Below are positions 47,309 through 56,398 of a stretch of DNA of 64,000 bases, piece after piece. Each line of letters begins with the position of its first letter. The stretch's first letter is position 1. The position numbers and the translations under genes are program-made. Source of the DNA: Diaphorobacter aerolatus (lineage in GTDB: Bacteria > Pseudomonadota > Gammaproteobacteria > Burkholderiales > Burkholderiaceae_C); contig NZ_CP060783.1 of the NCBI RefSeq assembly GCF_014489535.1, forward strand, positions 3,204,501 through 3,268,500. The letters run 5' to 3'. The notes beneath the pieces are model-generated. The model was given only the letters and a program-made list of their open reading frames with translations, did not search any database and was not told the DNA's origin.

Positions 47309-48751
47309 ATGGTCATGCATATCCGCCGCGCCACCAAGATTGTTGCCACGCTGGGCCCCGCCTCGAGCGATCCGGCACTGCTGGAAAAGATGATTGCCTC
47401 GGGCCTGAACGTGGTCCGGCTGAACTTCAGCCACGGCAAGGCGCAGGACCATATCGACCGCGCCGAGATGGTGCGGGCCGCCGCGCAGCGCGCGGGCCGC
47501 GAGGTGGCGATCATGGCCGACCTGCAGGGCCCGAAGATTCGCGTGGGCAAGTTCGCCGAGGGCAAGGTCATGCTGGAAGACGGCGCGCCGTTCGTGCTGG
47601 ACGCCTCGCGCGCCGAGCCCGGTGATCTCAACGGCGTGGGGCTCGATTACAAGGAGTTGCCGCGCGACGTGCGCCCGGGCGACACCCTGCTGCTCAACGA
47701 CGGCCTGATCGTGCTCGAGGTGACGGCCGTGCGCGGCGATGCGGTGCACACCGTGGTGAAGATCGGCGGCGAGTTGTCCAACAACAAGGGCATCAACAAG
47801 CAGGGCGGCGGCCTGACCGCGCCCGCGCTGACGGCCAAGGACATGGACGACATCAAGACCGCGATGAGCTTTCAGGCCGACTACGTGGCCGTGAGCTTTC
47901 CCAAGAACGCGACCGACATGGAAATGGCGCGCCAGCTCTGTTACGTGGCGGCAGCGGGCACCGGCCACCGTCCGGGATTGATCGCCAAGATCGAGCGCGC
48001 CGAAGCGGTGCCGCTGCTCGAAGAGATTCTGCGCGCGTCCGACGGCATCATGGTGGCGCGCGGCGATCTCGCCGTCGAGGTCGGCAACGCCGCCGTGCCC
48101 GCGCTGCAAAAGAAGATGATCCGCATGGCGCGCGACATGGACAAGTTCGTGATCACCGCCACGCAGATGATGGAGAGCATGATCACCAATGCCGTGCCCA
48201 CGCGCGCCGAGGTGAGCGACGTGGCGAACGCGGTGCTCGACGGTACCGACGCGGTGATGCTGAGCGCCGAGACCGCAGCGGGCCGCTATCCGCTTGAGAC
48301 CGTGCGCGAGATGGCGAAGATCTGCGCGGCGGCCGAGGCCGCGGAAGATCCCGATCGCGATGACGATTTCCACGGCCAGACGTTGGGACGCATCGACCAG
48401 TCGATCGCCATGGGCGCGCTGTTCACCGCGCACCATCTGGGCGCGAAGGCCATCGTGGCGATGACGGATTCGGGCTCGACGGCGCTCTGGATGAGCCGCC
48501 ACCGCATCCACATCCCGATTTACGCGTTGACGCCCAAGGTCGCGACCCAGCGCAAGATGGCCATGTACCGCAACGTGCGCCCGCTGCTCATGGACACCAG
48601 CGCGGATCGCGACACGGCGCTCGATCAGGCGGAAAACCACCTCAAGTTGCGCAACATCGTTCAGCAGGGCGATCTCTACGTGATCACCTGCGGCGAACCT
48701 ATGGGAGCGCCGGGCGGGACGAATATGCTGAAGATCTGCCGCGCCCATTGA
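47309..48751 (+). CDS. pyk: Pyruvate kinase
   Basis: An intact 480-aa protein. RRATKIVATLGPASSDPALLEKMI, MADLQGPKIRVGKF, the active-site LIAKIERAEAVPLLEEIL, MVARGDLAVEVG and FVITATQMMESM are all present. It makes pyruvate and ATP from phosphoenolpyruvate. The start may be ATG 47309 or 47315. The end overlaps the convergent PAP2 gene by 53 bp. Confidence 0.95.
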   Translation: MVMHIRRATKIVATLGPASSDPALLEKMIASGLNVVRLNFSHGKAQDHIDRAEMVRAAAQRAGREVAIMADLQGPKIRVGKFAEGKVMLEDGAPFVLDASRAEPGDLNGVGLDYKELPRDVRPGDTLLLNDGLIVLEVTAVRGDAVHTVVKIGGELSNNKGINKQGGGLTAPALTAKDMDDIKTAMSFQADYVAVSFPKNATDMEMARQLCYVAAAGTGHRPGLIAKIERAEAVPLLEEILRASDGIMVARGDLAVEVGNAAVPALQKKMIRMARDMDKFVITATQMMESMITNAVPTRAEVSDVANAVLDGTDAVMLSAETAAGRYPLETVREMAKICAAAEAAEDPDRDDDFHGQTLGRIDQSIAMGALFTAHHLGAKAIVAMTDSGSTALWMSRHRIHIPIYALTPKVATQRKMAMYRNVRPLLMDTSADRDTALDQAENHLKLRNIVQQGDLYVITCGEPMGAPGGTNMLKICRAH

Positions 48752-49301
48752 ACATCGGGCCGCGCCTGAGTAGTTGCCGGGCTGCGGCGGCGATCAGGCA
48801 GGCGGCGACGATGCCGGTTGCCGCGCCGCCGATCACGTCCGACGGCGTGTGCACGCCAAGGCACACGCGGCTCCAGGCGATGCCGAATGCGCACAGCCAC
48901 GCCGTGGCAATCACGGGCAGGCCGCGTGTCATGCGCCTGACATGCGGCGCGAAAAGCAGGCCCTGCGCCAATGCGAAGGCCTGCGTGGCGTGCATGCTCG
49001 GAAAGCCCGCGCGTGCGCCGTGCTCCAGCCATTGAATTCCCCAGCCCAGTTGCGCCGGTCGCAGGCTGGGCCAGTGCTGGCGGATGACGTAGGCAATCAT
49101 CGCGGCGAGCGCAATGCCCGCAATCGTGACCAGCAGATCGCGTCGCACCGGCCGGGTAGCAAATGCGAGTGCGCCGATCATCGTGCCGAACAGGCACGAC
49201 GGAAGACCGAGCGACAGCCATTTGGCCGCTGCCACCACGAAGGCGGGCGTGCCAGGGTCGGCATTCAGCGACAGAAAGAGCGCATGGTCGAAGGGCAGCA
49301 T
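48699..49301 (-). CDS. PAP2-superfamily membrane phosphatase
   Basis: A 200-aa protein with about five hydrophobic helices. The phosphatase motifs are the Arg-Pro of QHWPSLRP, AGFPSMHATQAF and WSRVCLGVHTPSDVIGG with the catalytic His. It would remove phosphate from a lipid such as undecaprenyl pyrophosphate or phosphatidate on the outer face of the inner membrane. It converges with and overlaps pyk by 53 bp. Confidence 0.88.
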   Translation of the reverse strand: MLPFDHALFLSLNADPGTPAFVVAAAKWLSLGLPSCLFGTMIGALAFATRPVRRDLLVTIAGIALAAMIAYVIRQHWPSLRPAQLGWGIQWLEHGARAGFPSMHATQAFALAQGLLFAPHVRRMTRGLPVIATAWLCAFGIAWSRVCLGVHTPSDVIGGAATGIVAACLIAAAARQLLRRGPMFNGRGRSSAYSSRPALP

Positions 49302-49541
49302 GTCGGGAGCGGCGGGCGGGTTCCGAAAGATGCGGTGCCTGTCAATCTATGCCCCGAACATGAAAGCTGTCTGAATACTTTGTGAAAACGGCATGAAATG
49401 CGGCAATTCACCGTAATTCCGGTCCGACGGGTCATGGCGCTAAAATCATGAGTTACCAACCGGTTACCAAGCTGCGCTGACACAGTGCAATACTCGTGCG
49501 ACCGGTTCAAGTCGATCACAAACTCTTCAACGGAACACCCC

Positions 49542-50606
49542 ATGCCTCTCGTCTCGATGCGCGAATTGCTCGACCATGCTGCTGAAAACGGCTATGGCAT
49601 CCCGGCTTTCAACGTGAACAACCTCGAACAGGTGCAGGCCGTGATGGCGGCTGCGGACGAAGTGGGCGCACCGGTCATCCTGCAGGCCAGCGCCGGCGCT
49701 CGCAAGTACGCGGGCGAATCCTTCATCAAGCACCTGATCCAGGCTGCCGTCGAGGCCTATCCCCATATTCCACTGGTCATGCACCAGGATCACGGCACGT
49801 CGCCTGCCATTTGCCAGGGCGCGCTGAACCTCGGTTTTGGCTCGGTGATGATGGACGGCTCGCTGCGTGAAGACGGCAAGACGCCGGCGGACTTCGACTA
49901 CAACGTCGACGTGACGCGCAAGGTCGTTGACATGGCCCACAAGATCGGTGCCACCGTCGAGGGCGAACTGGGTTGCCTCGGTTCGCTCGAAACCGGCATG
50001 GCCGGTGAGGAGGACGGCGTGGGCGCGGAAGGCGTGCTCGACCACTCCGCGCTGCTGACCGATCCCGAGGAAGCCGCTCAGTTCGTCAAGGCCACGCAAC
50101 TGGACGCGCTGGCCATCGCCATCGGCACCAGCCACGGCGCCTACAAGTTCTCGCGCAAGCCCACGGGCGACATCCTGTCGATCCAGCGCGTCAAGGAAAT
50201 CCACGCGCGCCTGCCCAACACCCATCTGGTGATGCACGGCTCGTCGTCGGTGCCCCAGGATTTGCTGGCGATCATCAACCAGTTTGGCGGCAAGATGAAG
50301 GAAACCTACGGCGTGCCCGTCGCGGAAATCCAGGAAGCCATCAAGTTTGGCGTTCGCAAGATCAACATCGACACCGACATCCGTCTCGCAATGACCGGTG
50401 CGGTGCGCAAGTTCCAGGCCGAAAATCCCGACAAGTTCGACATGCGCGAGTGGATGAAGCCCGCGCGCGAAGCGGCCAAGCAGATCTGCAAGCAACGCTA
50501 TGAGGAATTCGGCTGTTCGGGCCAGGCGGCCAGCATCAAGGGCGTGCCGCTGACCGACATGGCCGCCAAGTACGCCGCCGGTTCGCTCAAGCAAGTGGTG
50601 AACTGA
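49542..50606 (+). CDS. fba: Fructose-bisphosphate aldolase, class II, Calvin-cycle subtype
   Basis: An intact 354-aa protein from the ATG at 49542. Zinc and catalytic motifs are [26 protein letters not shown] with an insertion typical of the Calvin subtype, [11 protein letters not shown] and [17 protein letters not shown]. It splits or forms fructose-1,6-bisphosphate. The direct repeat TTACCAA-CCGG-TTACCAA lies about 80 bp upstream. A clear terminator follows. Confidence 0.95.
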   Translation: MPLVSMRELLDHAAENGYGIPAFNVNNLEQVQAVMAAADEVGAPVILQASAGARKYAGESFIKHLIQAAVEAYPHIPLVMHQDHGTSPAICQGALNLGFGSVMMDGSLREDGKTPADFDYNVDVTRKVVDMAHKIGATVEGELGCLGSLETGMAGEEDGVGAEGVLDHSALLTDPEEAAQFVKATQLDALAIAIGTSHGAYKFSRKPTGDILSIQRVKEIHARLPNTHLVMHGSSSVPQDLLAIINQFGGKMKETYGVPVAEIQEAIKFGVRKINIDTDIRLAMTGAVRKFQAENPDKFDMREWMKPAREAAKQICKQRYEEFGCSGQAASIKGVPLTDMAAKYAAGSLKQVVN

Positions 50607-50634
50607 GCGGTTTCCATTCGATTGAAAAACACCG

Positions 50635-50673
50635 AAGCCCGGTGTCTCGCAAGAGGCACCGGGCTTTGTTTTT
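50635..50673 (+). terminator. fba: Rho-independent terminator after fba
   Basis: AAGCCCGGTG (50635-50644) pairs with CACCGGGCTT (50657-50666), followed by TGTTTTT. Confidence 0.92.
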
Positions 50674-50871
50674 GCCGGTGGCGCTGGGCCGAAGAGTGAG
50701 AGTAAACCCTTGAACTCCGGGCATTTCTCAAGGTTTTTGTAAGCTTTCTTCACACTTGTGAGGCCTGCGCCGATTCGTCCCGCAAAATGCTCTGCGGCAC
50801 AAATCAAGCGTCGATCCGATTCGTGCACAGGGTTCCCAGATAAAAAAGATTTCAAGACTCCAGGAGAAGCC

Positions 50872-51987
50872 ATGTTGATAGGTGTGCCGACCGAGACGTT
50901 GGCTGGGGAAAGCCGGGTTGCGGCAACGCCAGAGACGGTCAAGAAGCTCAAGGCGCAGGGCCACACGGTTCGCGTGCAGAGCGGGGCGGGCCTTGCGGCC
51001 AGCGTGACCGACGAGGCATATGCCGCAGCCGGAGCAGACATCGTGGATGTGCAGTCCGCCTGGGCCGCCGATCTGCTTGTCAAGGTGCGTGCGCCGAGCG
51101 AGGCGGAAATGCCGCTGCTCAAAGCCGGTACGACGCTCGTGGGCATGCTCAACCCGTTCGATGCCGCCGGTCTGCAGCGCATGGCGGGCGGCCGTGTCAC
51201 CGCCTATGCGCTCGAAGCCGCGCCGCGCACCACGCGCGCGCAGAGCATGGACGTGCTCTCGTCGCAGGCCAACGTGGCGGGCTACAAGGCGGTGATCATG
51301 GCGGCGGATCGCTATCAGCGCTTTTTCCCCATGCTGATGACCGCCGCGGGTACCGTGAAGGCGGCGCGCGTGGTGATTCTGGGCGTCGGTGTGGCGGGTC
51401 TGCAGGCGATTGCGACGGCCAAGCGTCTGGGCGCCGTGATCGAGGCGAGCGACGTTCGTCCGAGCGTCAAGGAGCAGGTCGAGTCGCTGGGCGCCAAGTT
51501 CATCGACGTGCCATTTGAGACCCAGGAAGAAAAGGAAGCCGCCGAAGGTGTGGGCGGCTATGCGCGCCCCATGCCCGAGAGCTGGCTTGCGCGTCAGCGC
51601 GCCGAAGTCGCCAAGCGCGTCGCGCAGGCCGACATCGTGATCACCACCGCGCTGATCCCGGGGCGGGCCGCGCCGGTGCTGGTGACCGAAGAGATGGTCC
51701 AATCGATGAAAGCCGGATCGGTGATCATCGATCTGGCGGCGGCTCAGGGCGGCAACTGCCCTCTGACCGAGGCCGACCGGACGGTCGTGAAGCACGGAGT
51801 GACCCTCGTGGGGGAGACCAATTTGCCAGCGCTGGTCGCGGCGGATGCGTCGGCACTGTACGCTCGCAACGTTCTGGACTTTCTCAAACTCATCATCGAC
51901 AAGGACGGCAAGCTGCACATCAACCGCGAGGACGACATCGTGGTCGCCTGTCTGGTGGCGCACGACGGCGCCGTCACTCGCCAATGA
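50872..51987 (+). CDS. pntA: NAD(P) transhydrogenase subunit alpha, part 1
   Basis: An intact 371-aa protein. The ATG at 50872 follows AGGAGAAGCC. MLIGVPTETLAGESRVAATP, the NAD-binding VILGVGVAGLQAIATAKRLGA and TALIPGRAAPVLVTEEMV are typical of the dI domain. It lacks membrane helices, so this is the three-subunit type with separate pntAB and pntB. It works with them to make NADPH using the proton gradient. Confidence 0.94.
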   Translation: MLIGVPTETLAGESRVAATPETVKKLKAQGHTVRVQSGAGLAASVTDEAYAAAGADIVDVQSAWAADLLVKVRAPSEAEMPLLKAGTTLVGMLNPFDAAGLQRMAGGRVTAYALEAAPRTTRAQSMDVLSSQANVAGYKAVIMAADRYQRFFPMLMTAAGTVKAARVVILGVGVAGLQAIATAKRLGAVIEASDVRPSVKEQVESLGAKFIDVPFETQEEKEAAEGVGGYARPMPESWLARQRAEVAKRVAQADIVITTALIPGRAAPVLVTEEMVQSMKAGSVIIDLAAAQGGNCPLTEADRTVVKHGVTLVGETNLPALVAADASALYARNVLDFLKLIIDKDGKLHINREDDIVVACLVAHDGAVTRQ

Positions 51988-52034
51988 AGCGCCCGCCAAC
52001 CGCCTGATCGAGATAGCAAGGATTTTGGTTTTTC

Positions 52035-52780
52035 ATGTTGAAGAAAAAGAAGATTTCTGTGCGTACGCGCTCTTCCGCGCTGGCGATGGCCGCCGTGGTT
52101 GCGGCATCTGCGGCGTTTCTGTCTGCCTGTGCTCCGGTCGAGCCCAATCTGGTGAAGGTTGGCCGCTCCGAGTTGCAGTTGCCGCCGGGCAACTGGGAAT
52201 ACCTGGGGCAGGGTGACGATGCGCTCTTCAACGTGCTGCCCGACGACGTATCGCACGATCTGCCGATGCGCACCCAGGCCGTGGGCCTGCGCGGACCGCA
52301 GCACGAAATGCTGGCCGTGATCATCGTGCAGACCAATGCCACGAATGCGCCGCGCGACACCACCTTGTGGAGCCAGACCTGCCCGGATCAAAAGGGCGTG
52401 CAGGTCGATGACTTCGCAAAAGGTAGCCCGATTCGCATCGACTGCCTGCGCTTCAAGCGGCGCGCAGACAACGAAGAGTTTCTGACGAAGAACCGTCCCG
52501 TGCTGGAGAAGTGGGTCATGCAACACAATGCCATGCCCTCGCGCCGTATTCGCATGTGTCCTACCGGTATGCGACTGCGGAAGGCGGCTATCTGCTGGCC
52601 GAAGCACTGGTCGACCAACGCCTGTTGCGGCCAAAAGCCGTGGGCACGGATGAGTTCATGATGGCGGGCCGACCCGCGCAGAGCTGGCTCGGACAATTTG
52701 TGCAGGCCGCCAAGAACAGCGTGGCCCTGCTGGATGGAAGATTCGTCGTGCCGCCGTTTCCCGTACCGCTGCCTCAGTAG
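52035..52780 (+). CDS. Lipoprotein of unknown function inside the pnt cluster (apparent frameshift)
   Basis: MLKKKKISVRTRSSALAMAA and a lipobox FLSAC-AP mark an exported lipoprotein. The mature part (EPNLVKVGRSELQLPPGNWEYLGQGDDALFNVLPD) is not a family I recognise. A C3 run (52536-52538) needs one base. The protein then runs LAPYSHVSYRYATAEGGYLLAEALVDQ to a stop at 52780 (248 aa). It lies 47 bp after pntA and 93 bp before pntAB on the same strand. Its place inside the transhydrogenase genes is unusual. Confidence 0.7.
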
Positions 52781-52873
52781 CCCATTGCCGGGCGCGCGCC
52801 AGAACACCAGGAGGGAGCGCAGCCCGGCACAAGGTGAGCAGGAGCACCCGTCATAACACCAAGGAGAACGTTC

Positions 52874-53206
52874 ATGGAGTCCGTTTCCCCAACCCTGATC
52901 AATCTGATCATCTTCGTCCTCGCGATCTACGTGGGCTACCACGTCGTCTGGACGGTGACTCCGGCGCTGCATACGCCTCTCATGGCGGTGACCAATGCGA
53001 TTTCGGCCATCGTGATCGTCGGCGCCATGCTGGCCGCCGCGCTCACCGAAACCACGCTCGGCAAGACCATGGGCGTGCTTGCCGTGGCGCTGGCAGCGGT
53101 GAACGTTTTTGGTGGTTTCCTCGTCACGCGGCGCATGCTGGAAATGTTCAGGAAGAAGGAGCGCAAGACGGCTCCTCCCGCCTCCGAGGCCAGGAAGGAG
53201 GCGTGA
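52874..53206 (+). CDS. pntAB: NAD(P) transhydrogenase subunit alpha, part 2
   Basis: An intact 110-aa protein with three to four membrane helices. SPTLINLIIFVLAIYVGYHVVWTVTPALHTPLMAVTNAISAIVIVGAML is the membrane part of the alpha subunit. It forms the proton channel together with PntB. It ends 2 bp before the pntB start. Confidence 0.93.
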   Translation: MESVSPTLINLIIFVLAIYVGYHVVWTVTPALHTPLMAVTNAISAIVIVGAMLAAALTETTLGKTMGVLAVALAAVNVFGGFLVTRRMLEMFRKKERKTAPPASEARKEA

Positions 53207-53208
53207 AC

Positions 53209-54632
53209 ATGAGCATGAATCTGGTCACGCTGCTGTACCTCATTGCGAGCGTCTGCTTCATCCAGGCCCTGAAGGGCCTGTCGCATCCCACCACCTCGAT
53301 TCGCGGCAATGTCTTCGGCATGGTCGGCATGGCGATTGCGGTGGTCACCACCGCTGCGCTGATCTACAAGCTCGCGGGCAACCACGCGCAGGGCCTGCTC
53401 TGGGTGCTCGGTGGACTCGTCGTCGGTGGCGGCATCGGCGCCACCATGGCCAACCGGGTCGAGATGACCAAGATGCCCGAACTCGTCGCCTTCATGCACA
53501 GCATGATCGGCTTGGCGGCGGTATTCATCGCCGTCGCTGCGGCGGTCGAGCCCTGGGCCTTTGGCATCACAGGCCACAACTCGCCGATTCCCCACGGCAA
53601 CCGCCTCGAACTGGCTTTGGGCGCGGCCATCGGTGCGATCACCTTCAGCGGCTCGGTGATCGCGTTCGGCAAGCTCTCGGGCAAATACAAGTTCCGCCTG
53701 TTCCAGGGAGCGCCCGTGCAGTTCAAGGGCCAGCACATCCTGAATCTGGTGCTTGCCCTGGCGCTGGTGTTCTTCATCGTCGGTTTCACGATCAGGGAAT
53801 CGCGCTTTGACCTGTGGATGCTGATCGCGCTGTCCTTTGTGCTCGGCGTGCTGATCATCATCCCGATCGGTGGCGCGGACATGCCGGTCGTGGTCTCGAT
53901 GCTCAACAGCTACTCGGGCTGGGCTGCGGCGGGCATCGGTTTCTCGCTCAACAACAGCATGCTGATCATCGCGGGCTCGCTGGTCGGAAGCTCGGGCGCG
54001 ATCCTCAGCTACATCATGTGCAAGGCGATGAACCGTTCGTTCTTCAACGTGATCCTCGGCGGATTCGGCGGTGACACGGCAGCGGCCACGGGCGGCAAGG
54101 CCGAACAGCGTCCCGTGAAGAGCGGCAGCGCCGACGATGCAGCGTTCGTGCTGAGCCAGGCGGAAACCGTCATCATCGTGCCGGGCTACGGCCTGGCCGT
54201 GGCACGCGCCCAGCATGCCGTCAAGGAACTCGCGCTCAAGCTCATTGAAAAGGGCGTGAACGTGAAATACGCCATCCACCCGGTGGCGGGCCGCATGCCA
54301 GGTCACATGAACGTGCTGCTCGCCGAGGCCGAAGTGCCGTATGACCAGGTGTTCGAGATGGAAGACATCAACGGCGAATTCGGGCAGGCGGACGTAGCCA
54401 TCATTCTCGGCGCGAACGACGTCGTGAACCCTGCCGCGCACACCAAGGGCAGCCCGATCTATGGCATGCCGATCCTGGAAGCCTACAAGGCCAAGACGAT
54501 CATCGTGAACAAGCGGTCGATGGCCGCAGGGTATGCGGGCTGGACAACGAACTGTTCTACATGGACAAGACCATGATGGTGTTTGGGGATGCGAAGAAGG
54601 TGGTGGAGGATATCGGTAAGGCTATCGAGTAA
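53209..54632 (+). CDS. pntB: NAD(P) transhydrogenase subunit beta (apparent frameshift)
   Basis: The ATG at 53209 follows AAGGAGGCGTGAAC. An N-terminal membrane domain (GIGATMANRVEMTKMPELVAFMHSMIGLAAVF) precedes the NADP-binding domain (VIIVPGYGLAVARAQHAVKEL; VNVKYAIHPVAGRMPGHMNVLLAEA). GGG at 54537-54539 needs one base. The end is then [31 protein letters not shown] (474 aa), the conserved terminus. It transfers hydride to NADP coupled to proton flow. Confidence 0.93.
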
Positions 54633-55454
54633 GTAAGGCTTTACTCCACGGCTTGGTTTGGCTTGATCGTGCCGCGCGGGATTGTTTCTTTGCGCGGCTT
54701 TTTTGCGTTTGTGGTGGGTTGGGGTTTCGGGCCGGGATGTGCGCCCGGCGGCGCAGTCACCTTTTGCTTGCGCGCAAAAGGTAACCCAAAACGCGCTTTG
54801 AATACCTGCGGCAGAACTCGCTTTGCTACTGCGTAGCGCCGCTCGGACAACCGCCGCAAGTCAGTGGGAATGCGGGAGGTGTGTTCGGCGCATTGCTTCG
54901 CTCGCGCCTTTTCATCTCGCGACTTCGCGAGATGGTGGGTGTCTGTGGTGGATTTGAGTTTCTGGCCGGGATGTGCGCCCGGCAGCGCAGTCACCTTTTG
55001 CTGCGCGCAAAAGGTAACCCAAGACGCGCTTTGAATACCTGCGGCAGAACTCGCTTTGCTACTGCGTAGCGCCGCTCGGACAACCGCCGCAAGTCAGTGG
55101 GAATGCGGGGAGGGGTGTTCGGCGCATTGCTTCGCTCGCGCCTTTTTCATCTCGCGATTTCGCGAGATGGTGGGTGTCTGTGGTGGATTTTAGTTTTCTG
55201 GCCGGGATGTGCGCCCGGTGGCGCAGTCTCCTTTTGCTTGCGCGCAAAAGGTAACCCAAGACGCGCTCTGAATACCTGCGGCAGAACTCGCTTTGCTACT
55301 GCGTAGCGCCGCTCGGACAACCACCGCAAGTCAGTGGGAATGCGGGGAGGGGTGGTCGGCGCATAGCTACGCTCGCGCCTTTTTTCATCTCGCGACTTCG
55401 CGAGATGGTGGCCTGCGGTCTGTGGATTGTTTTTGTTTCGAGTATCTTTGTCGC
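54633..55454. other. Long intergenic region filled by tandem repeats
   Basis: About 820 bp between pntB and the MOSC gene. Apart from the first about 95 bp it consists of three copies of a 235-bp repeat. Open frames through it are alternative readings of the repeat and have no family match. Confidence 0.8.
54731..55430. repeat. Three tandem copies of a roughly 235-bp intergenic repeat
   Basis: Copies begin with GCCGGGATGTGCGCCCGG at 54731, 54965 and 55201 (periods 234 and 236). Each contains, in order, a GCCGGG..CCCGGC palindrome, CCTTTTGC..GCGCAAAAGG, the block AATACCTGCGGCAGAACTCG, CGCTCGGACAACCGCCGCAA, and CTCGCGA.TTCGCGAG. The copies differ at only a few positions. The nested palindromes predict a strongly folded RNA or DNA. 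Confidence 0.9.
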
Positions 55455-56149
55455 ATGAACTCTGCTGATTTTTCTCCGCGCGTTCGGGCGGTGCTTGTGG
55501 GGCGTGTCGAGGCTTTGGGTGCAACGCGCAGCGCGATTCGCAAACTGCCGGTGGCTGATGCTGTCGAGGTTGCCGAGATGGGGCTGGCGGGGACGAGCAG
55601 GCCGATCTGCGCATTCATGGCGGCGTCTACAAGGCCGTGCATTGCTATGCGTGGGAGCACTATGCGCGGTGGCGGGAGGCGTTGCCCGGCAATGCGTTGT
55701 GGGATGCGCCGGGGGCGTTCGGCGAGAACCTGAGCGTCGAGGGGTTGCGTGAGCAGGATGTGTGCATAGGTGATCGCTGGCAGATCGGGTCTGCACAGTT
55801 TCTCGTGAGCCAGGGGCGGCAGCCGTGCTTCAAGCTGAATCTGCGTTTTGGCGTGCGCGACATGTCTGCGCGCGTGCAGGATTCGTTGATGGCGGGATGG
55901 TATCTGCAGGTGGTGCAGGCCGGCGCGGTGCGGGCGGGCGATGCGCTTGAGCTGCTTGCGCGGCCGCATCCGGAGTACAGCGTTGCGCGGCTGCTGGAAA
56001 TGATTCGCGACCGGTTGACCGACGAGACAGCGCTGCGCGAGGTGCTCGAGTTGCCGCTGACGCCAAGCTGGCGCAAGTTGTTCGAGGCGCGCATGAAGAC
56101 CGCTCGCGTTGAGGACTGGAGTCGGCGCATGCAGGGCGGCGGTCACTGA
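55455..56149 (+). CDS. MOSC domain protein, YiiM-like (apparent frameshift)
   Basis: The ATG at 55455 begins MNSADFSPRVRAVLVGRVEA. A G4 run (55589-55592) needs one base. The protein then reads GLAGDEQADLRIHGGVYKAVHCYAWEHYARW and GENLSVEGLREQDVCIGDRWQIGSAQFLVSQGRQPCFKL, with the conserved Cys, and is 231 aa. YiiM-type MOSC proteins bind molybdenum cofactor and reduce N-hydroxylated bases such as 6-N-hydroxylaminopurine. The role here is by family. Confidence 0.85.
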
Positions 56150-56216
56150 CGGCCACTGCTGCTGCTTCATGCTGCATTCGTTCGTTCATTCACCGGTTTT
56201 CACGCACCATCCATGC

Positions 56217-56251
56217 CCTCAGAAGATGCGAGGCATTCGCATTTTCTGAGG
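56217..56251. promoter_or_regulatory. Strong hairpin in the fadD upstream region
   Basis: CCTCAGAAGATGCGA (56217-56231) pairs with TCGCATTTTCTGAGG (56237-56251) at 14 of 15 positions with a 5-nt loop. No clear T-tract follows on either strand. It is either a terminator-like element of the MOSC gene or an operator or leader element of fadD. Confidence 0.5.
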
Positions 56252-56398
56252 CGTCTGTGATAAAAGTGAACGACCGTGCAGAACGTCGCATTTCTCTAGG
56301 GTATTCCAGACTCCGAAATCCAACGGCTCACGGGACAATGCCCGGGATTTAGCCAAATTTCTTTGCATCAGACTTCGAGAAAAGCAGGAGACCCCAGA

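Noticed and set aside
54641-55800. Several open frames of 60-166 codons in the tandem repeats
   Set aside because: They repeat with the DNA unit in different frames and have no signal or family match.
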